From positions 2,976,001 to 3,040,000 of the forward strand of contig NZ_AP025688.1 in the NCBI RefSeq assembly GCF_023168325.1: a DNA stretch of 64,000 nt. The letters are read 5' to 3'. Below the pieces are notes generated by a model, which made no database searches, had not been told where the DNA came from, and worked only from the letters and a program-made list of their open reading frames with translations. Both the position numbers and the translations under genes were made by a program. The stretch comes from Tsukamurella sp. PLM1. GTDB lineage: Bacteria > Actinomycetota > Actinomycetes > Mycobacteriales > Mycobacteriaceae. This document shows, one piece after another, positions 19,232 to 29,591 of this stretch (the stretch's first letter is position 1; each line of letters starts with the position of its first letter).

Positions 19232-20107
19232 TCACGAGTGCGCCGCGACCAGCGTCCGGATCTTCTCCAGCTGGAGCGCGGACACCTCATCGGCACGCTC
19301 GTCCTCGGCGAAGACGTTGGAGCAGATGATCGCGTCCTCGCGGGCGAGGAAGCCGGAGGCACCGAGCTGGGCGAACAGCTCGTCCCAGTCCACATCGCCG
19401 TCGCCGATGGTGAGGTGCTGGTGCACGCGGACCGCGTTCCCCGGCGGATTGGTGATGTACCGCAGGCCGTGCGAGCGATGGTGGTCGAAGGTGTCCGCGG
19501 CGTACACGGCGCCGAGCCGCTCCCCCAGCTGCGGGATCAGGGAGGTCGCGCGGTCGCCGTAGTGGAAGGTGTGGCTGCCCACGTAGACGAAGCCGACGGC
19601 GGACGAGTCCAGCCCGCGGATGATCCGCCACGCCTCGAGGCCGTCCTCGACGAAATCGTCGGGGTGCGGGTCGATGTTGAGCGTGACGCCCTCCCGCTCG
19701 AGGAGCGGGACGAGCTCCTCCATGCTCCGGTAGAAGCCGGCCTCGGACTCCTCGGCGCGCTCGGGCCGGCCGCTGAACTCGGTGTTGATCACGGGGACCT
19801 CGAGCTCGGCGGCGATCGCGATGATGCGCCGGAAGTTCCGCACGGCCGTCTCCCGCTGCGGCTCGTCGGGCCACGAGATGCGTTGTACGGGAAGGAGCGA
19901 GGTGATCCCCACGCCAGCATCGGAGGCGCGCTTGCGCACCCGGGCGAGCTGCGCCCGGTCCACGCGCGGGTGCGCGAAGAACGGGATGAAGTCGGCGTGC
20001 GGCGTCAGCTGGATCCACTCGTAGCCGGCCTTGGCGGCCACGTCGAAGAAGTCCTCGAAGTCGTGCGTCGAGTGGTACGGCGTGGGGTCGAGAGCGATGC
20101 GGACCAC
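19232..20107 (-). CDS. iolH: IolH-like sugar phosphate isomerase/epimerase
   Basis: A 291-residue AP-endonuclease-2/xylose-isomerase-like TIM barrel. Typical segments are RIALDPTPYHSTHDFEDFF, EWIQLTPHADFIPFF, VPVINTEFSGRPE (metal-site Glu), LNIDPHPDDFVEDG and HQHLTIGDGDVDW. It is last of the iol operon, eight bases after iolG, with a GTG start at 20107 preceded by AGGAGGCACC. Order and family match IolH of the C. glutamicum inositol cluster, whose biochemical step is not settled (isomerisation or epimerisation of an inosose is usual). Confidence 0.85.
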   Translation of the reverse strand: MVRIALDPTPYHSTHDFEDFFDVAAKAGYEWIQLTPHADFIPFFAHPRVDRAQLARVRKRASDAGVGITSLLPVQRISWPDEPQRETAVRNFRRIIAIAAELEVPVINTEFSGRPERAEESEAGFYRSMEELVPLLEREGVTLNIDPHPDDFVEDGLEAWRIIRGLDSSAVGFVYVGSHTFHYGDRATSLIPQLGERLGAVYAADTFDHHRSHGLRYITNPPGNAVRVHQHLTIGDGDVDWDELFAQLGASGFLAREDAIICSNVFAEDERADEVSALQLEKIRTLVAAHS

Positions 20108-20115
20108 GGTGCCTC

Positions 20116-21138
20116 CTAGGCGCGCTCGGCGTAGAACGCCGGCATCTCGGGGAGCTCGACCGGCACGGGTCCCGTCGTCTCCAGGGCCTTCACCCCGGCC
20201 GCGCAGCACACGGCCACCTTGTAGCCGTCGAAGGCCGACGGCCCGGCGATGGTGCCCGCCTTCGCGGCGTCGACCCAGGCCTGCACCTGGCGGTCGTAGG
20301 CCTCGCGGAACCGGGTGGTGAAGTCCGCGTGGTCGGCGACCGAGAACCGGCCCTGCTGCCACATCTGCAGGCCGGCGGGCTCGCCGATCCGGGCGACGCC
20401 GCGCTCGAAGACGGCCTCGGTCTCGACCTGGTACCCGAATTCGATCGACACGTTCATCTCGACGTCGACGAGCACGCCGTTGTCCAGTTCCATGAGCACC
20501 AGGATCGGCTCGCGCAGGTGCTCGGGGCTGCGGCTGTTGCGGCGCGGGTACTTCACCTCGACCGAGGTCACGACGCCACCGGCCAGCCACGGCACCACGT
20601 CGAACTCGTGCACCACGGAGTCGTTGATGAGCATGGTCTGCACGTAGCTGTCGGGCACCGACGCGTTGCGGTGGCGGGCGTGCAGCATCATCAGCTCGCC
20701 GGCCGGCTTGGCGGCCACCACCTTCCGCAGCTCCTCGTACTCGCGGTCGAAGCGCCGCATGAAGCCGACCTGGATCAGCTGCCGTCCGCCGGCCATCTCC
20801 GCTTCGACCACGCGCCAGGAGGATTCGGGGTCCTGGGTGAGCGGCTTCTCGCACAGCACGGGAAGACCCGCGGCGAGGATCTTCAGCAGTGCCTCCTCGT
20901 GGAACTGTCCGGGCGTGGCGACGAGCACGGCGTCGACGACGCCCGACGCGAGCGCACCGTCGAGATCGGTGAAACCGGCTGCGCCGGGCGCGAGGTCGAG
21001 GGCGGCGGCGCGCCGGGCATCGTCGGGCTCGACGACGGCGGAGACGCTCGCCCCCGCGATGGTGGTGGCGATGCGCTGCACGTGGTCGGCGCCCATCAGG
21101 CCGGCGCCGACCACGGCGACGCGGAGGTCGTTCGTCAT
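20116..21138 (-). CDS. iolG: myo-Inositol 2-dehydrogenase (Gfo/Idh/MocA family)
   Basis: A 340-residue NAD-dependent dehydrogenase oxidising myo-inositol to scyllo-inosose, the first step of inositol catabolism. Rossmann motif VAVVGAGLMGADH (residues 7-19), the catalytic lysine motif LCEKPLTQD, GFMRRFDREY, and the active-site Asp/His region INDSVVHEFDVVPWL. It lies within iolC-...-iolE-iolG-iolH, which supports its choice as the main IolG among the seven paralogues in this window. Confidence 0.92.
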   Translation of the reverse strand: MTNDLRVAVVGAGLMGADHVQRIATTIAGASVSAVVEPDDARRAAALDLAPGAAGFTDLDGALASGVVDAVLVATPGQFHEEALLKILAAGLPVLCEKPLTQDPESSWRVVEAEMAGGRQLIQVGFMRRFDREYEELRKVVAAKPAGELMMLHARHRNASVPDSYVQTMLINDSVVHEFDVVPWLAGGVVTSVEVKYPRRNSRSPEHLREPILVLMELDNGVLVDVEMNVSIEFGYQVETEAVFERGVARIGEPAGLQMWQQGRFSVADHADFTTRFREAYDRQVQAWVDAAKAGTIAGPSAFDGYKVAVCCAAGVKALETTGPVPVELPEMPAFYAERA

Positions 21139-21193
21139 GGTGCTGGGTCTCCTTGCAGGTCTTTCGGTTCCGGCTCGGCGGCCGGGATCGGGA

Positions 21194-22138
21194 TCAGTGG
21201 GTGCGGGTGAGCGGGTGGCAGCCGAAGATGTGCTGTCGGGTGCGGGTGGCGATGCCCGCGGGGAGGTCGATGTCGCAGCCGGGCATGTCCTGCTCGACGA
21301 TCGCGAACAGGTCGGGGTTGATCTGCAGCGCCGCCTCGATGACGGGGGCGAAGTCCGGGATCCCGTTCGGCGGTTCCACCATGATCGCCGACGCGGCGTC
21401 GGCGAACGGGGTGTCGTTCTTGAGCACCTCCCAGATCAGCGCCGGATCGATCTGCTTGAGGTGCAGGTAGCCGATCCGCTCCGGGTGGCGCTGCATGAGA
21501 GCGACGTTGTCGCCTCCGTAGTAGGCGAAGTGGCCGGTGTCCAGGCACAGGTTCAGGTAGCGCGGGTCCGTCTCGGCCAGCAGACGCTCCACCTCGCCCG
21601 TGGTGCCCACGTGGCTGTCCGCGTGGGAGTGGAACTGCTGCTTGATCCCGTACTCCTCGGCGAGCGCCTTGCCGAGACGGTCGTGGCCGGCGGCGAGGGC
21701 CTTCCACTGCTCGTCGTCCAGCGTGCGGGACTCGAGGGCCTCACCGGTCAGGTCGGAGCGCCACAGGTCGGGGATCACGACGATGTGCTCGGCGCCGAGC
21801 GCACCCACGAGCGTCGCGACGTCGCTCACCTGCTTCCAGGCGCGGTCCCACTGGTCCGCGCCCTTGTGGAAGCCGGTGAAGATCGTGCCGCCCGACAGTT
21901 CGAGGTCGCGCTTGTCGAGCTCGTCCTTGAGCTGCTCGGGATCGGTCGGCAGGTAGCCGTAGGGCCCGAGTTCGATGTAGTGGTAACCGGCTTCGGCGAC
22001 CTCGTCGAGGAAGCGCTCCCACGGCGTCTGCCGCGGGTGGTCGGGGAACCAGACGCCCCATGAGTCGGGGGCGGTGCCGATGCGCAGGCCCTCGGTGTGG
22101 GCGGCGGCGTGGGCGGTCGTGCCCAGGGTGTCGGTCAT
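21194..22138 (-). CDS. iolE: Inosose dehydratase (IolE)
   Basis: A 314-residue TIM-barrel enzyme dehydrating scyllo-inosose to 3D-(3,5/4)-trihydroxycyclohexane-1,2-dione. IolE hallmarks are GTAPDSWGVWFPDHPRQTPW near residues 21-40, GYHYIELGPYGYLP, FHSHADSHVGTTGEVERLL (metal-binding His/Glu), LDTGHFAYYGGDNVALM and the C-terminal VEQDMPGCD. It sits 55 bp upstream of iolG and downstream of iolD on the same strand, with AAGGACC before the ATG. Confidence 0.95.
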   Translation of the reverse strand: MTDTLGTTAHAAAHTEGLRIGTAPDSWGVWFPDHPRQTPWERFLDEVAEAGYHYIELGPYGYLPTDPEQLKDELDKRDLELSGGTIFTGFHKGADQWDRAWKQVSDVATLVGALGAEHIVVIPDLWRSDLTGEALESRTLDDEQWKALAAGHDRLGKALAEEYGIKQQFHSHADSHVGTTGEVERLLAETDPRYLNLCLDTGHFAYYGGDNVALMQRHPERIGYLHLKQIDPALIWEVLKNDTPFADAASAIMVEPPNGIPDFAPVIEAALQINPDLFAIVEQDMPGCDIDLPAGIATRTRQHIFGCHPLTRTH

Positions 22139-22198
22139 GATGGTGGTCCTTGCGTCGGGTCGTGTGAAGTGGTGGGCGCGCCGGGGTCTGGGCGCAGT

Positions 22199-24146
22199 TC
22201 AGCCGAGCAGGGGCCGCTGCGCCTTCTGCTGGTCGAGGTACTCGGCACGCGCGGTGACGGTGCTGTCGATCGTGGACACCGCGGCGACGGGCACGTCCCA
22301 CCAGCCGTCACCCTCGGGGGCGTACACGAACGGGTCGTTGTGGATGTGGATCACGGTCGGACCCGCCGCCGCCTTGGCGGCCCGGACGGCCTCGGTGAGT
22401 TCCGCGACCGACTCGGGGCCGGGCGCGATGTCGATGACCCGCGCGCCGTAGCTGCGCGCGTTCGCCGCCAGGTCGACGGGCAGGAACTCGCCGCGTTCGA
22501 GGTCCGGCGCGGGGACGCCGGCGGACTCGTCGGCAGTGCGGTACCGCGTGCCGAAACGCTGCGAGCCGACGGTCTCCGAGAGGTGTCCGATCGACGCGTA
22601 CCCCTGGTTCTCGACGATGACGACGATGAGCTTGATGCCCTCGGCGACGGCGGTCACCAGCTCGCTGTTCAGCATGAGGTACGAGCCGTCGCCGACCATG
22701 ACGACCACGTCGCGGTCGTCACCGAGGGCGAGCAGCCCGCGCTTGGCGCCGAGGCCGCCCGCGATCTCGTATCCCATGCAGGAGAACGCGTATTCGACGT
22801 GGTAGCCCAGCGGATCCCGCACGCGCCACAGCTTCTGCAGGTCACCGGGCAGGGAGCCGGCGGCCTGGATGACGACGTCCGCGGGGTCCATCGCCGCGTG
22901 CACCGCGCCGATCACCTCGGGCTGGCCGGGCAGGTCGGCGCCGGTGGGTGCCAACGCCGCGTCGACGACCGCGTCCCAGTCCGCCTTGGCCGTCGCGGCC
23001 GTCGCGACGGACTCCGCGGGAGCGCGGTGGCCGGCAAGCTCGGCGCGCAGCGCAGCGAGGCCCTCACGGGCGTCGGCGATGAGCGGCAGCTGGGAGCCGT
23101 GCTTGTACGCGTCGAAGGAGGCGACGTTGAGGTTCACGAAGCGCACGCCCGCGTCCTGGAAGGCGGTCCGGCTGGCGGTGGTGAAATCGCTGTACCGCGT
23201 GCCGATCCCGATCACCACGTCCGCCCGCGCCGCGATCGCGTTCGCCGCCGCGGTGCCGGTGGCCCCCACGCCGCCGAGGTTGAGCGGGTGGTCCCAGGGC
23301 AGCGCGCCGCCGCCGGCCTGTGTGGTCCCCACGGGGATCGACGTGGCCTCGGCGAACCGGCGCAGCTCGTCCTCGGCACCGGCGTAGAGTACGCCGCCGC
23401 CCGCGACGATGAAGGGGCGCTTCGCCTCCCGGATCGCCGCGGCCGCGCGGGCGAGCGGGCCGCGCTCGGGCAGGGGCCGGCGGAGGTGCCACTCGCGGTC
23501 GGCGAGGAACTCCTCGGGGACGTCCACGGCCTCGGCCTGCACGTCCTCGGGCAGCGCGATGGTGACCGCGCCGGTCTCGGCCGGGTCGGTGAGAACGCGC
23601 ATCGCGGCGAGCGCGATGGAGAACAGCTGCTCGGGCCGCTGCACCCGGTCGAAGAACTTCGACAGCGGGCGGAACGCGTCGGACACCTGCAGCCCGATGT
23701 CGTGCGGGTGCTCGAGCTGCTGCAGCACCGGGTCGGCGACGCGGGTGGCGAAGGTGTCGGACACCAGGAGCAGCGCGGGTAGCCGGTTCGCGGTCGCGAG
23801 CGCGGCGCCGGTCAGCATGTTGGCGGCGCCCGGGCCCACGGAGGCGGTGCACGCGTAGGTGCCCCGCCGGCGGTGCATGCGGGCGTAACCGACGGCCTGG
23901 TGCACCATCGCCTGCTCGTTGCGGGCCTGGTGGTAGGGCATCAGCCCGGCGTCGGTGGCCGCGTACTGCAGCAGCGCCTGCCCGACCCCGGCGACGTTCC
24001 CGTGGCCGAAGATGCCGAAGGTCGCGGGCACGGTGCGCTCGCGCACGGTGCTCACGGTGCCGTCGGCGTGCACCGTCTCGTCCACGGTCCACTGGTGCGC
24101 CAGGAACTCGATGAGGGCGGCCCACGGTCATCCGCCGGGTACTCAT
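22199..24146 (-). CDS. iolD: 3D-(3,5/4)-trihydroxycyclohexane-1,2-dione hydrolase (IolD), apparent frameshift at N-terminus
   Basis: ThDP-dependent ring-opening enzyme, about 649 residues, giving 5-deoxyglucuronate. N-terminal ThDP domain FGIFGHGNVAGVGQAL, the catalytic-Glu region NEQAMVHQAVGYAR, and the C-terminal GDG...N motif VVVMVGDGSYLMLN ... VENQGYASIGHL. The start ATG 24146 overlaps the iolB stop (ATGA) and begins MSTRRMTV; the frame then changes near 24120-24130. Family alignment (RLTTAQALVRFL versus RMTVxAALIEFL) fits two lost bases better than one gained. Confidence 0.92.
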
Positions 24147-25084
24147 CGCTCGTCTCCTTCGGTCGGTGCGGCCGTGTAGGGCAGCCGCGGGTCGGGGCCC
24201 TGCGCGGGCCAGGTGTCCCGCAGCCAAGCCTGGCGCGGGTCGTCGCTGATCAACCACACCCGCTCGGGGTCGGGGCCGGCCATGACGTTGAGGTAGTAGA
24301 GGTCGTACTCGGGGGCCGCCATCGCGGGGCCGTGGTATCCGTAGGGCACGAGCGCGATGTCGCCGGTGCGCACGAGGGCGTTGGTGTCGATCTCCCCCGC
24401 CGCCGACGAGTAGGTGACGAAACTCCCGAAGGCGTCGGCGGTCTCGGGCACGGTGCCGGCGGGCAGGCCGCGGGCGGGCGCCGCCTCGAAGTAGTAGATC
24501 TCCTCGAGCCGGGACTCGTGGCCCGCGACGTGCTCGTCGTGCTTGTGGGCCGGGTGGCTGCTCCAGTTCCCGCCCGGGGTGATCACCTCGCACACGATGA
24601 GGGCGGCCGCGTCGAGCGCCCCGGGGGTGCCGAAGTTGTGCACCTGCCGGGTGTCCCGGCCGGCGCCGCGCACCTCGACGGGGACCTCCGCGGCGGCGAC
24701 GTGCCGTGTGGGCCGGCGCTCGGAGGTGGGCGCCTCCGCGATCGCCACCCGCGCGGGCCCACGGACGGTGAACCCGCCGCCGGCACCCACGTACAGGACG
24801 TCGGTGGGGCCGTCGAAGACCGACGCTCTGCCGGGCAGGGCGACGACGGTGCCCCCGTCGAAGCCCGCCGCGGCGGCACCGTCGAGCTCCACGACGACGC
24901 TCCCCGACAGAGGCACGACGATGCGCTCGATGTCGCCGCCCGGCAGCGTCATCGGCGCGTCGCCGAGATCCGCGACCCGGATCCCGGTGTGCGCCCAGCC
25001 GGGCAGGGAACCGTCGACCACGGACTCCCACCCGTCGCGCGCCAGGGCGCTGCGGCGGTGGAACCACTCGTTGGGCGTCGTCAT
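24143..25084 (-). CDS. iolB: 5-Deoxy-glucuronate isomerase (IolB)
   Basis: A 313-residue bicupin isomerising 5-deoxyglucuronate to 2-deoxy-5-keto-gluconate. NWSSHPAHKHDEHVA with EEIYYFE (metal-binding His/Glu cluster in the C-terminal cupin) and VPYGYHGPAMAAPEYDLYYL are IolB signatures. The ATG at 25084 follows GAGAGGACG and gives the family N-terminus (NEWFHRRSALARDGW); a start 16 codons further up lacks a ribosome site. ATGA overlap with iolD. Confidence 0.94.
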   Translation of the reverse strand: MTTPNEWFHRRSALARDGWESVVDGSLPGWAHTGIRVADLGDAPMTLPGGDIERIVVPLSGSVVVELDGAAAAGFDGGTVVALPGRASVFDGPTDVLYVGAGGGFTVRGPARVAIAEAPTSERRPTRHVAAAEVPVEVRGAGRDTRQVHNFGTPGALDAAALIVCEVITPGGNWSSHPAHKHDEHVAGHESRLEEIYYFEAAPARGLPAGTVPETADAFGSFVTYSSAAGEIDTNALVRTGDIALVPYGYHGPAMAAPEYDLYYLNVMAGPDPERVWLISDDPRQAWLRDTWPAQGPDPRLPYTAAPTEGDER

Positions 25085-25142
25085 CGTCGTCCTCTCGTGT
25101 CGGTGTCCTCGCGGACGATGGTGCTGCCGCACGCCGTTCGCG

Positions 25143-26651
<1,509 letters not shown>

Positions 26652-26686
26652 GGAGCGTGTCCTTCTGCGGGAGTGGTGGTTCGGGT

Positions 26687-27601
26687 TCAGGCGCCGTGCA
26701 CGAGGGCGGCGGCGGTGTCGACGGCGGCGGTCACGTCACCGTCGCGCGGGTAGAGCAGCGTCCGGCCGACGACGAGCCCGTGGACGCCGGGCAGAGCGAG
26801 GGCCTTGGCCCACGAGGCGTAGACGGCGGCGGGATCGCCGCCGGGGTCGCCGCCGAGGAGCAGCGTGGGCATCGTGGTCGCGGCCATCACGCGCTCCATG
26901 TCGTCGACCACCGGAAGCTTGAGCCAGCTGTACGCGGACGTGTTGCCGAGGCCCGAGGCGATGGCGACCGAGTTGATGACGGCCTCGGTGGACAGGTCGT
27001 TGCCGATCTTGCCGTCGGTGCGCCGGCTCATGAAGGGCTCCAGCATGATCGGCAGCTTGGCGGCCGCCGCGGCGTCGACCGCGCGGGCGGTCGCCTCGAG
27101 GGTGGCGACGGTGCCGGGGTCGTCGAGGTCGACGCGCACGAGCAGCTTGCCGAAGTCGAGACCGTCGCGCCGCATCGACGGGACGTCGTAGGCAGTGTAC
27201 CGGTCGTCCATCTCGAACGCCGCTCCGCGGAGGCCGCCGCGGTTCATGGAGCCGACCACGATCTTGTCGTCGAGCAGGCCCAGCAGGGCCAGATCTTCGA
27301 TGACGTCGGGAGTGCCGAGCACGCCGTCGACCCCGGGGCGGGAGAGCGCGAGGGCCATCCGCTGCAGCAGCTCGTACCGGTCCGCCATGGCCATGGCGTC
27401 GGAGCCGACGCCGAGCGCGCCGCGGGCGGGGTGGTCCGCGGCCACGATGAGCAGCCGGCGGTCGCCGCGGACCAGCGGGCGGCGGATCCGGGCGCCGAGG
27501 ACGTCGGCGATGGCGTCGGGGTTCTCGTGTCGCGCGGAGCGCAGGCGCGCGAAGTCGTCGGCGGTGAGCGGCCCGGTCGTCGGGCGGGCGATATCAGACA
27601 T
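26687..27601 (-). CDS. Cgl0159-family (beta/alpha)8 protein of the inositol operon, aldolase-like
   Basis: A 304-residue protein with a class I aldolase-like barrel: RRLLIVAADHPARGALGVGS, DGVLGTPDVIEDLALLG, KLPIMLEPFMSRRTDGKIGN and PTLLLGGDPGGDP. The same gene lies between iolC and iolA in C. glutamicum (Cgl0159). It most likely takes the place of IolJ, cleaving 2-deoxy-5-keto-gluconate 6-phosphate to dihydroxyacetone phosphate and malonic semialdehyde; no other IolJ candidate is in the cluster. Its start overlaps the iolC stop by eight bases. Function inferred from position. Confidence 0.8.
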   Translation of the reverse strand: MSDIARPTTGPLTADDFARLRSARHENPDAIADVLGARIRRPLVRGDRRLLIVAADHPARGALGVGSDAMAMADRYELLQRMALALSRPGVDGVLGTPDVIEDLALLGLLDDKIVVGSMNRGGLRGAAFEMDDRYTAYDVPSMRRDGLDFGKLLVRVDLDDPGTVATLEATARAVDAAAAAKLPIMLEPFMSRRTDGKIGNDLSTEAVINSVAIASGLGNTSAYSWLKLPVVDDMERVMAATTMPTLLLGGDPGGDPAAVYASWAKALALPGVHGLVVGRTLLYPRDGDVTAAVDTAAALVHGA

Positions 27602-28571
27602 GATCGGTGTCCCGTTCCTCGATGACGGTCTCCACCTCGGCGGTGGTGGGCATGGCGGTGGAGCATTCGCGCCGCGAGGCGACGATGGCGCCCGCGACGT
27701 TGGCGAAGCGGAGCACCCGTTCGAGCGGCCACCCGGCGAGCAGGCCGTGGCAGACGGCGCCGCCGAAGCCGTCGCCGGCGCCGAGCCCGTTGATCACGTC
27801 GACGAAGTGCGGCGCGACCTCGACGCGCTCATCGCGGGTCTTCGCCAGGACTCCCTTGGGGCCCTGCTTGACCACGGCGAGTTCGACGCCGCGTTCCAGC
27901 AGGGCGTCCGCGGCGCGATCGGGCTCGGCCTCGCCGACCGCGACCTCGCACTCCTCCCGGTTGCCGATGGCGACGGTGACGTGCTCGAGCGCCTTGCCGA
28001 CCTCCTGGCTCGCGACCTCGGGGGACTCCCAGAACATCGGCCGGTAGTCGAGGTCGAGCACCGTCAGCGGGGCGCGGCCGCGGGCGGTCCACGCGGTGTG
28101 GTGGGCGGAGCGACTCGGCTCGCGGGACAGGCCGGTGACGGTGGCCCAGAAGATCTTCGCGGCGCGGATCGCCTCGAGGTCGAGCGCATCGTCGTCGAGC
28201 TTGAGGTCCGGCGCGATCGGGTCGCGGTAGAAGTACAGGGGGAAGTCGTCCGGCGGGAAGATCTCGCAGAACGTGACGGGCGTATTCAGGCCGCGGACCT
28301 CGCCGACGTACCGGTCGTCGACGCCCAGGCGCACCAGTTCCCGATGGACGAACCGCCCGAACGGATCCGCGCCGGTCGCGGTGATGACCGCGGACCGTCG
28401 GCCGTGGCGCGAGGCGGCCACCGCGACGTTGGTCGCACTGCCCCCGAGATACTTGCCGAAGGTCTCGACCTGATCGAGCCCGACTCCGTCCTGCAGGGGG
28501 TAGATGTCGACCCCCACCCGCCCGATGGTGATCAGGTCGAACGGCGCACCGTGGGTACCGGCGTCAGTCAT
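27594..28571 (-). CDS. iolC: 5-Dehydro-2-deoxygluconokinase (IolC)
   Basis: A 325-residue PfkB-family kinase phosphorylating 2-deoxy-5-keto-gluconate. N-terminal LITIGRVGVDIYPLQDGVGL, the GGSATNVAVAASRHG substrate loop, and the anion-hole/catalytic motif NGLGAGDGFGGAVCHGLL near residue 255. It is first gene of the iol operon, reading away from iolR. GGAGGGCC lies close upstream of the ATG. Confidence 0.94.
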   Translation of the reverse strand: MTDAGTHGAPFDLITIGRVGVDIYPLQDGVGLDQVETFGKYLGGSATNVAVAASRHGRRSAVITATGADPFGRFVHRELVRLGVDDRYVGEVRGLNTPVTFCEIFPPDDFPLYFYRDPIAPDLKLDDDALDLEAIRAAKIFWATVTGLSREPSRSAHHTAWTARGRAPLTVLDLDYRPMFWESPEVASQEVGKALEHVTVAIGNREECEVAVGEAEPDRAADALLERGVELAVVKQGPKGVLAKTRDERVEVAPHFVDVINGLGAGDGFGGAVCHGLLAGWPLERVLRFANVAGAIVASRRECSTAMPTTAEVETVIEERDTDHV

Positions 28572-28851
28572 GTGGGAGGCCCTCCTTAGCCCTGGTCCCG
28601 GACGAGACGTGGATCACTCCCGCTCGTTTGTCCTGTCAATCTAACAGAAGGAGGCGACATTCTTCAATAGGCTTCTACCTGCGATGACTCATCCGTCGAG
28701 AGCATCAGACGCTCGGAGCGCGCACCAGCAGCGAGGCGACATACGATTCATATGTGCGGACATAACCGCGGCCGAGCGGCAAGGGATGATTGTACGAACA
28801 AACACCGATCATCGACCGCGACAGCGCCGCCGGTGCACTAGAATGCATCGC
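28572..28851. promoter_or_regulatory. Divergent iolC / iolR control region
   Basis: 280 bp, AT-richer than the genes. A GCGG-ACATAA-CCGC inverted repeat lies at 28756-28769; its core GGACATAACC differs at one place from the IolR consensus (KGWCHTRACA) I recall for C. glutamicum. TAGAAT at 28839-28844 ends seven bases before the iolR ATG, giving a probable leaderless iolR transcript. Operator assignment is inference. Confidence 0.5.
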
Positions 28852-29591
28852 ATGTCACCTGCCCCGTCTCGGTCGAACTGGACCGCACCAGCCCCGTGCC
28901 GCTGTACTACCAGCTGGCCCAGGCCCTCGAGCGTTCCATCCTGAACGGCGAGCTGGTGCCGGGTGACCGGATCGAGAACGAGATCGACCTCGCCAAGCGG
29001 CTCACCCTGTCCCGCCCGACCGCCAGACAGGCGATCCAGGCCCTCGTGGACAAGGGCCTGCTGGTGCGCAAGCGCGGCGTCGGCACGCAGGTGGTGCGCA
29101 ACGAGGTGCACCGCGCGGTGGAACTCACCAGCCTCTACGAGGATCTGATCGCCGCCGGTCAGACCCCCTCGACGGAGCTGCTCGACTACCGTCTCGGCCG
29201 GCCCGACGAGGAGATCGCCGACGAGCTGGGCATCGAGCACGACGCGCAGGTGGTCTCGATCCGTCGCCTCCGCAGCGCCGACGACGTGCCGCTGGCGATC
29301 CTGACCAACTACATCCCCGCCGAGCTCGCCCCGGCCCCCGACGAGCTGCAGAGCAAGGGCCTGTACCAGTGCCTCCGAGGGCGCGGCCTCACGATCGCCC
29401 AGGCGCAGCAGCGAATCGGCGCCCGCATCTCCGACGACGACGAGTCGCGCCTGCTCGACGAACCGGCCGGCGGCGCCGTGCTGACGATGCAGCGCGTCGC
29501 CTTCAACGAGTCCGGGACCGCGATCGAGCTGGGGCGCCACGTGTACCGCGCGTCGCGCTATTTCTTCGACGTCTCGGTGTTCAGCCGCTAG
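28852..29591 (+). CDS. iolR: GntR-family repressor of inositol genes (apparent frameshift at N-terminus)
   Basis: GntR/HutC-type regulator of about 246 residues. Winged helix PLYYQLAQALERSILNGELV, DRIENEIDLAKRLTLSRPTA and RQAIQALVDKGLLVRKRGVG (residues about 18-85), then a UTRA effector domain (ELLDYRLGRPDEEIADELG ... RASRYFFDVSVFSR). The likely start is ATG 28852. The frame changes near 28862-28868, where one C of a run seems lost; repaired, the N-terminus is MSPAPVSVELDRTSPVPLYY. Divergent from iolC as in C. glutamicum, where IolR represses until inositol is present. Its stop overlaps that of the convergent LacI gene. Confidence 0.86.
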
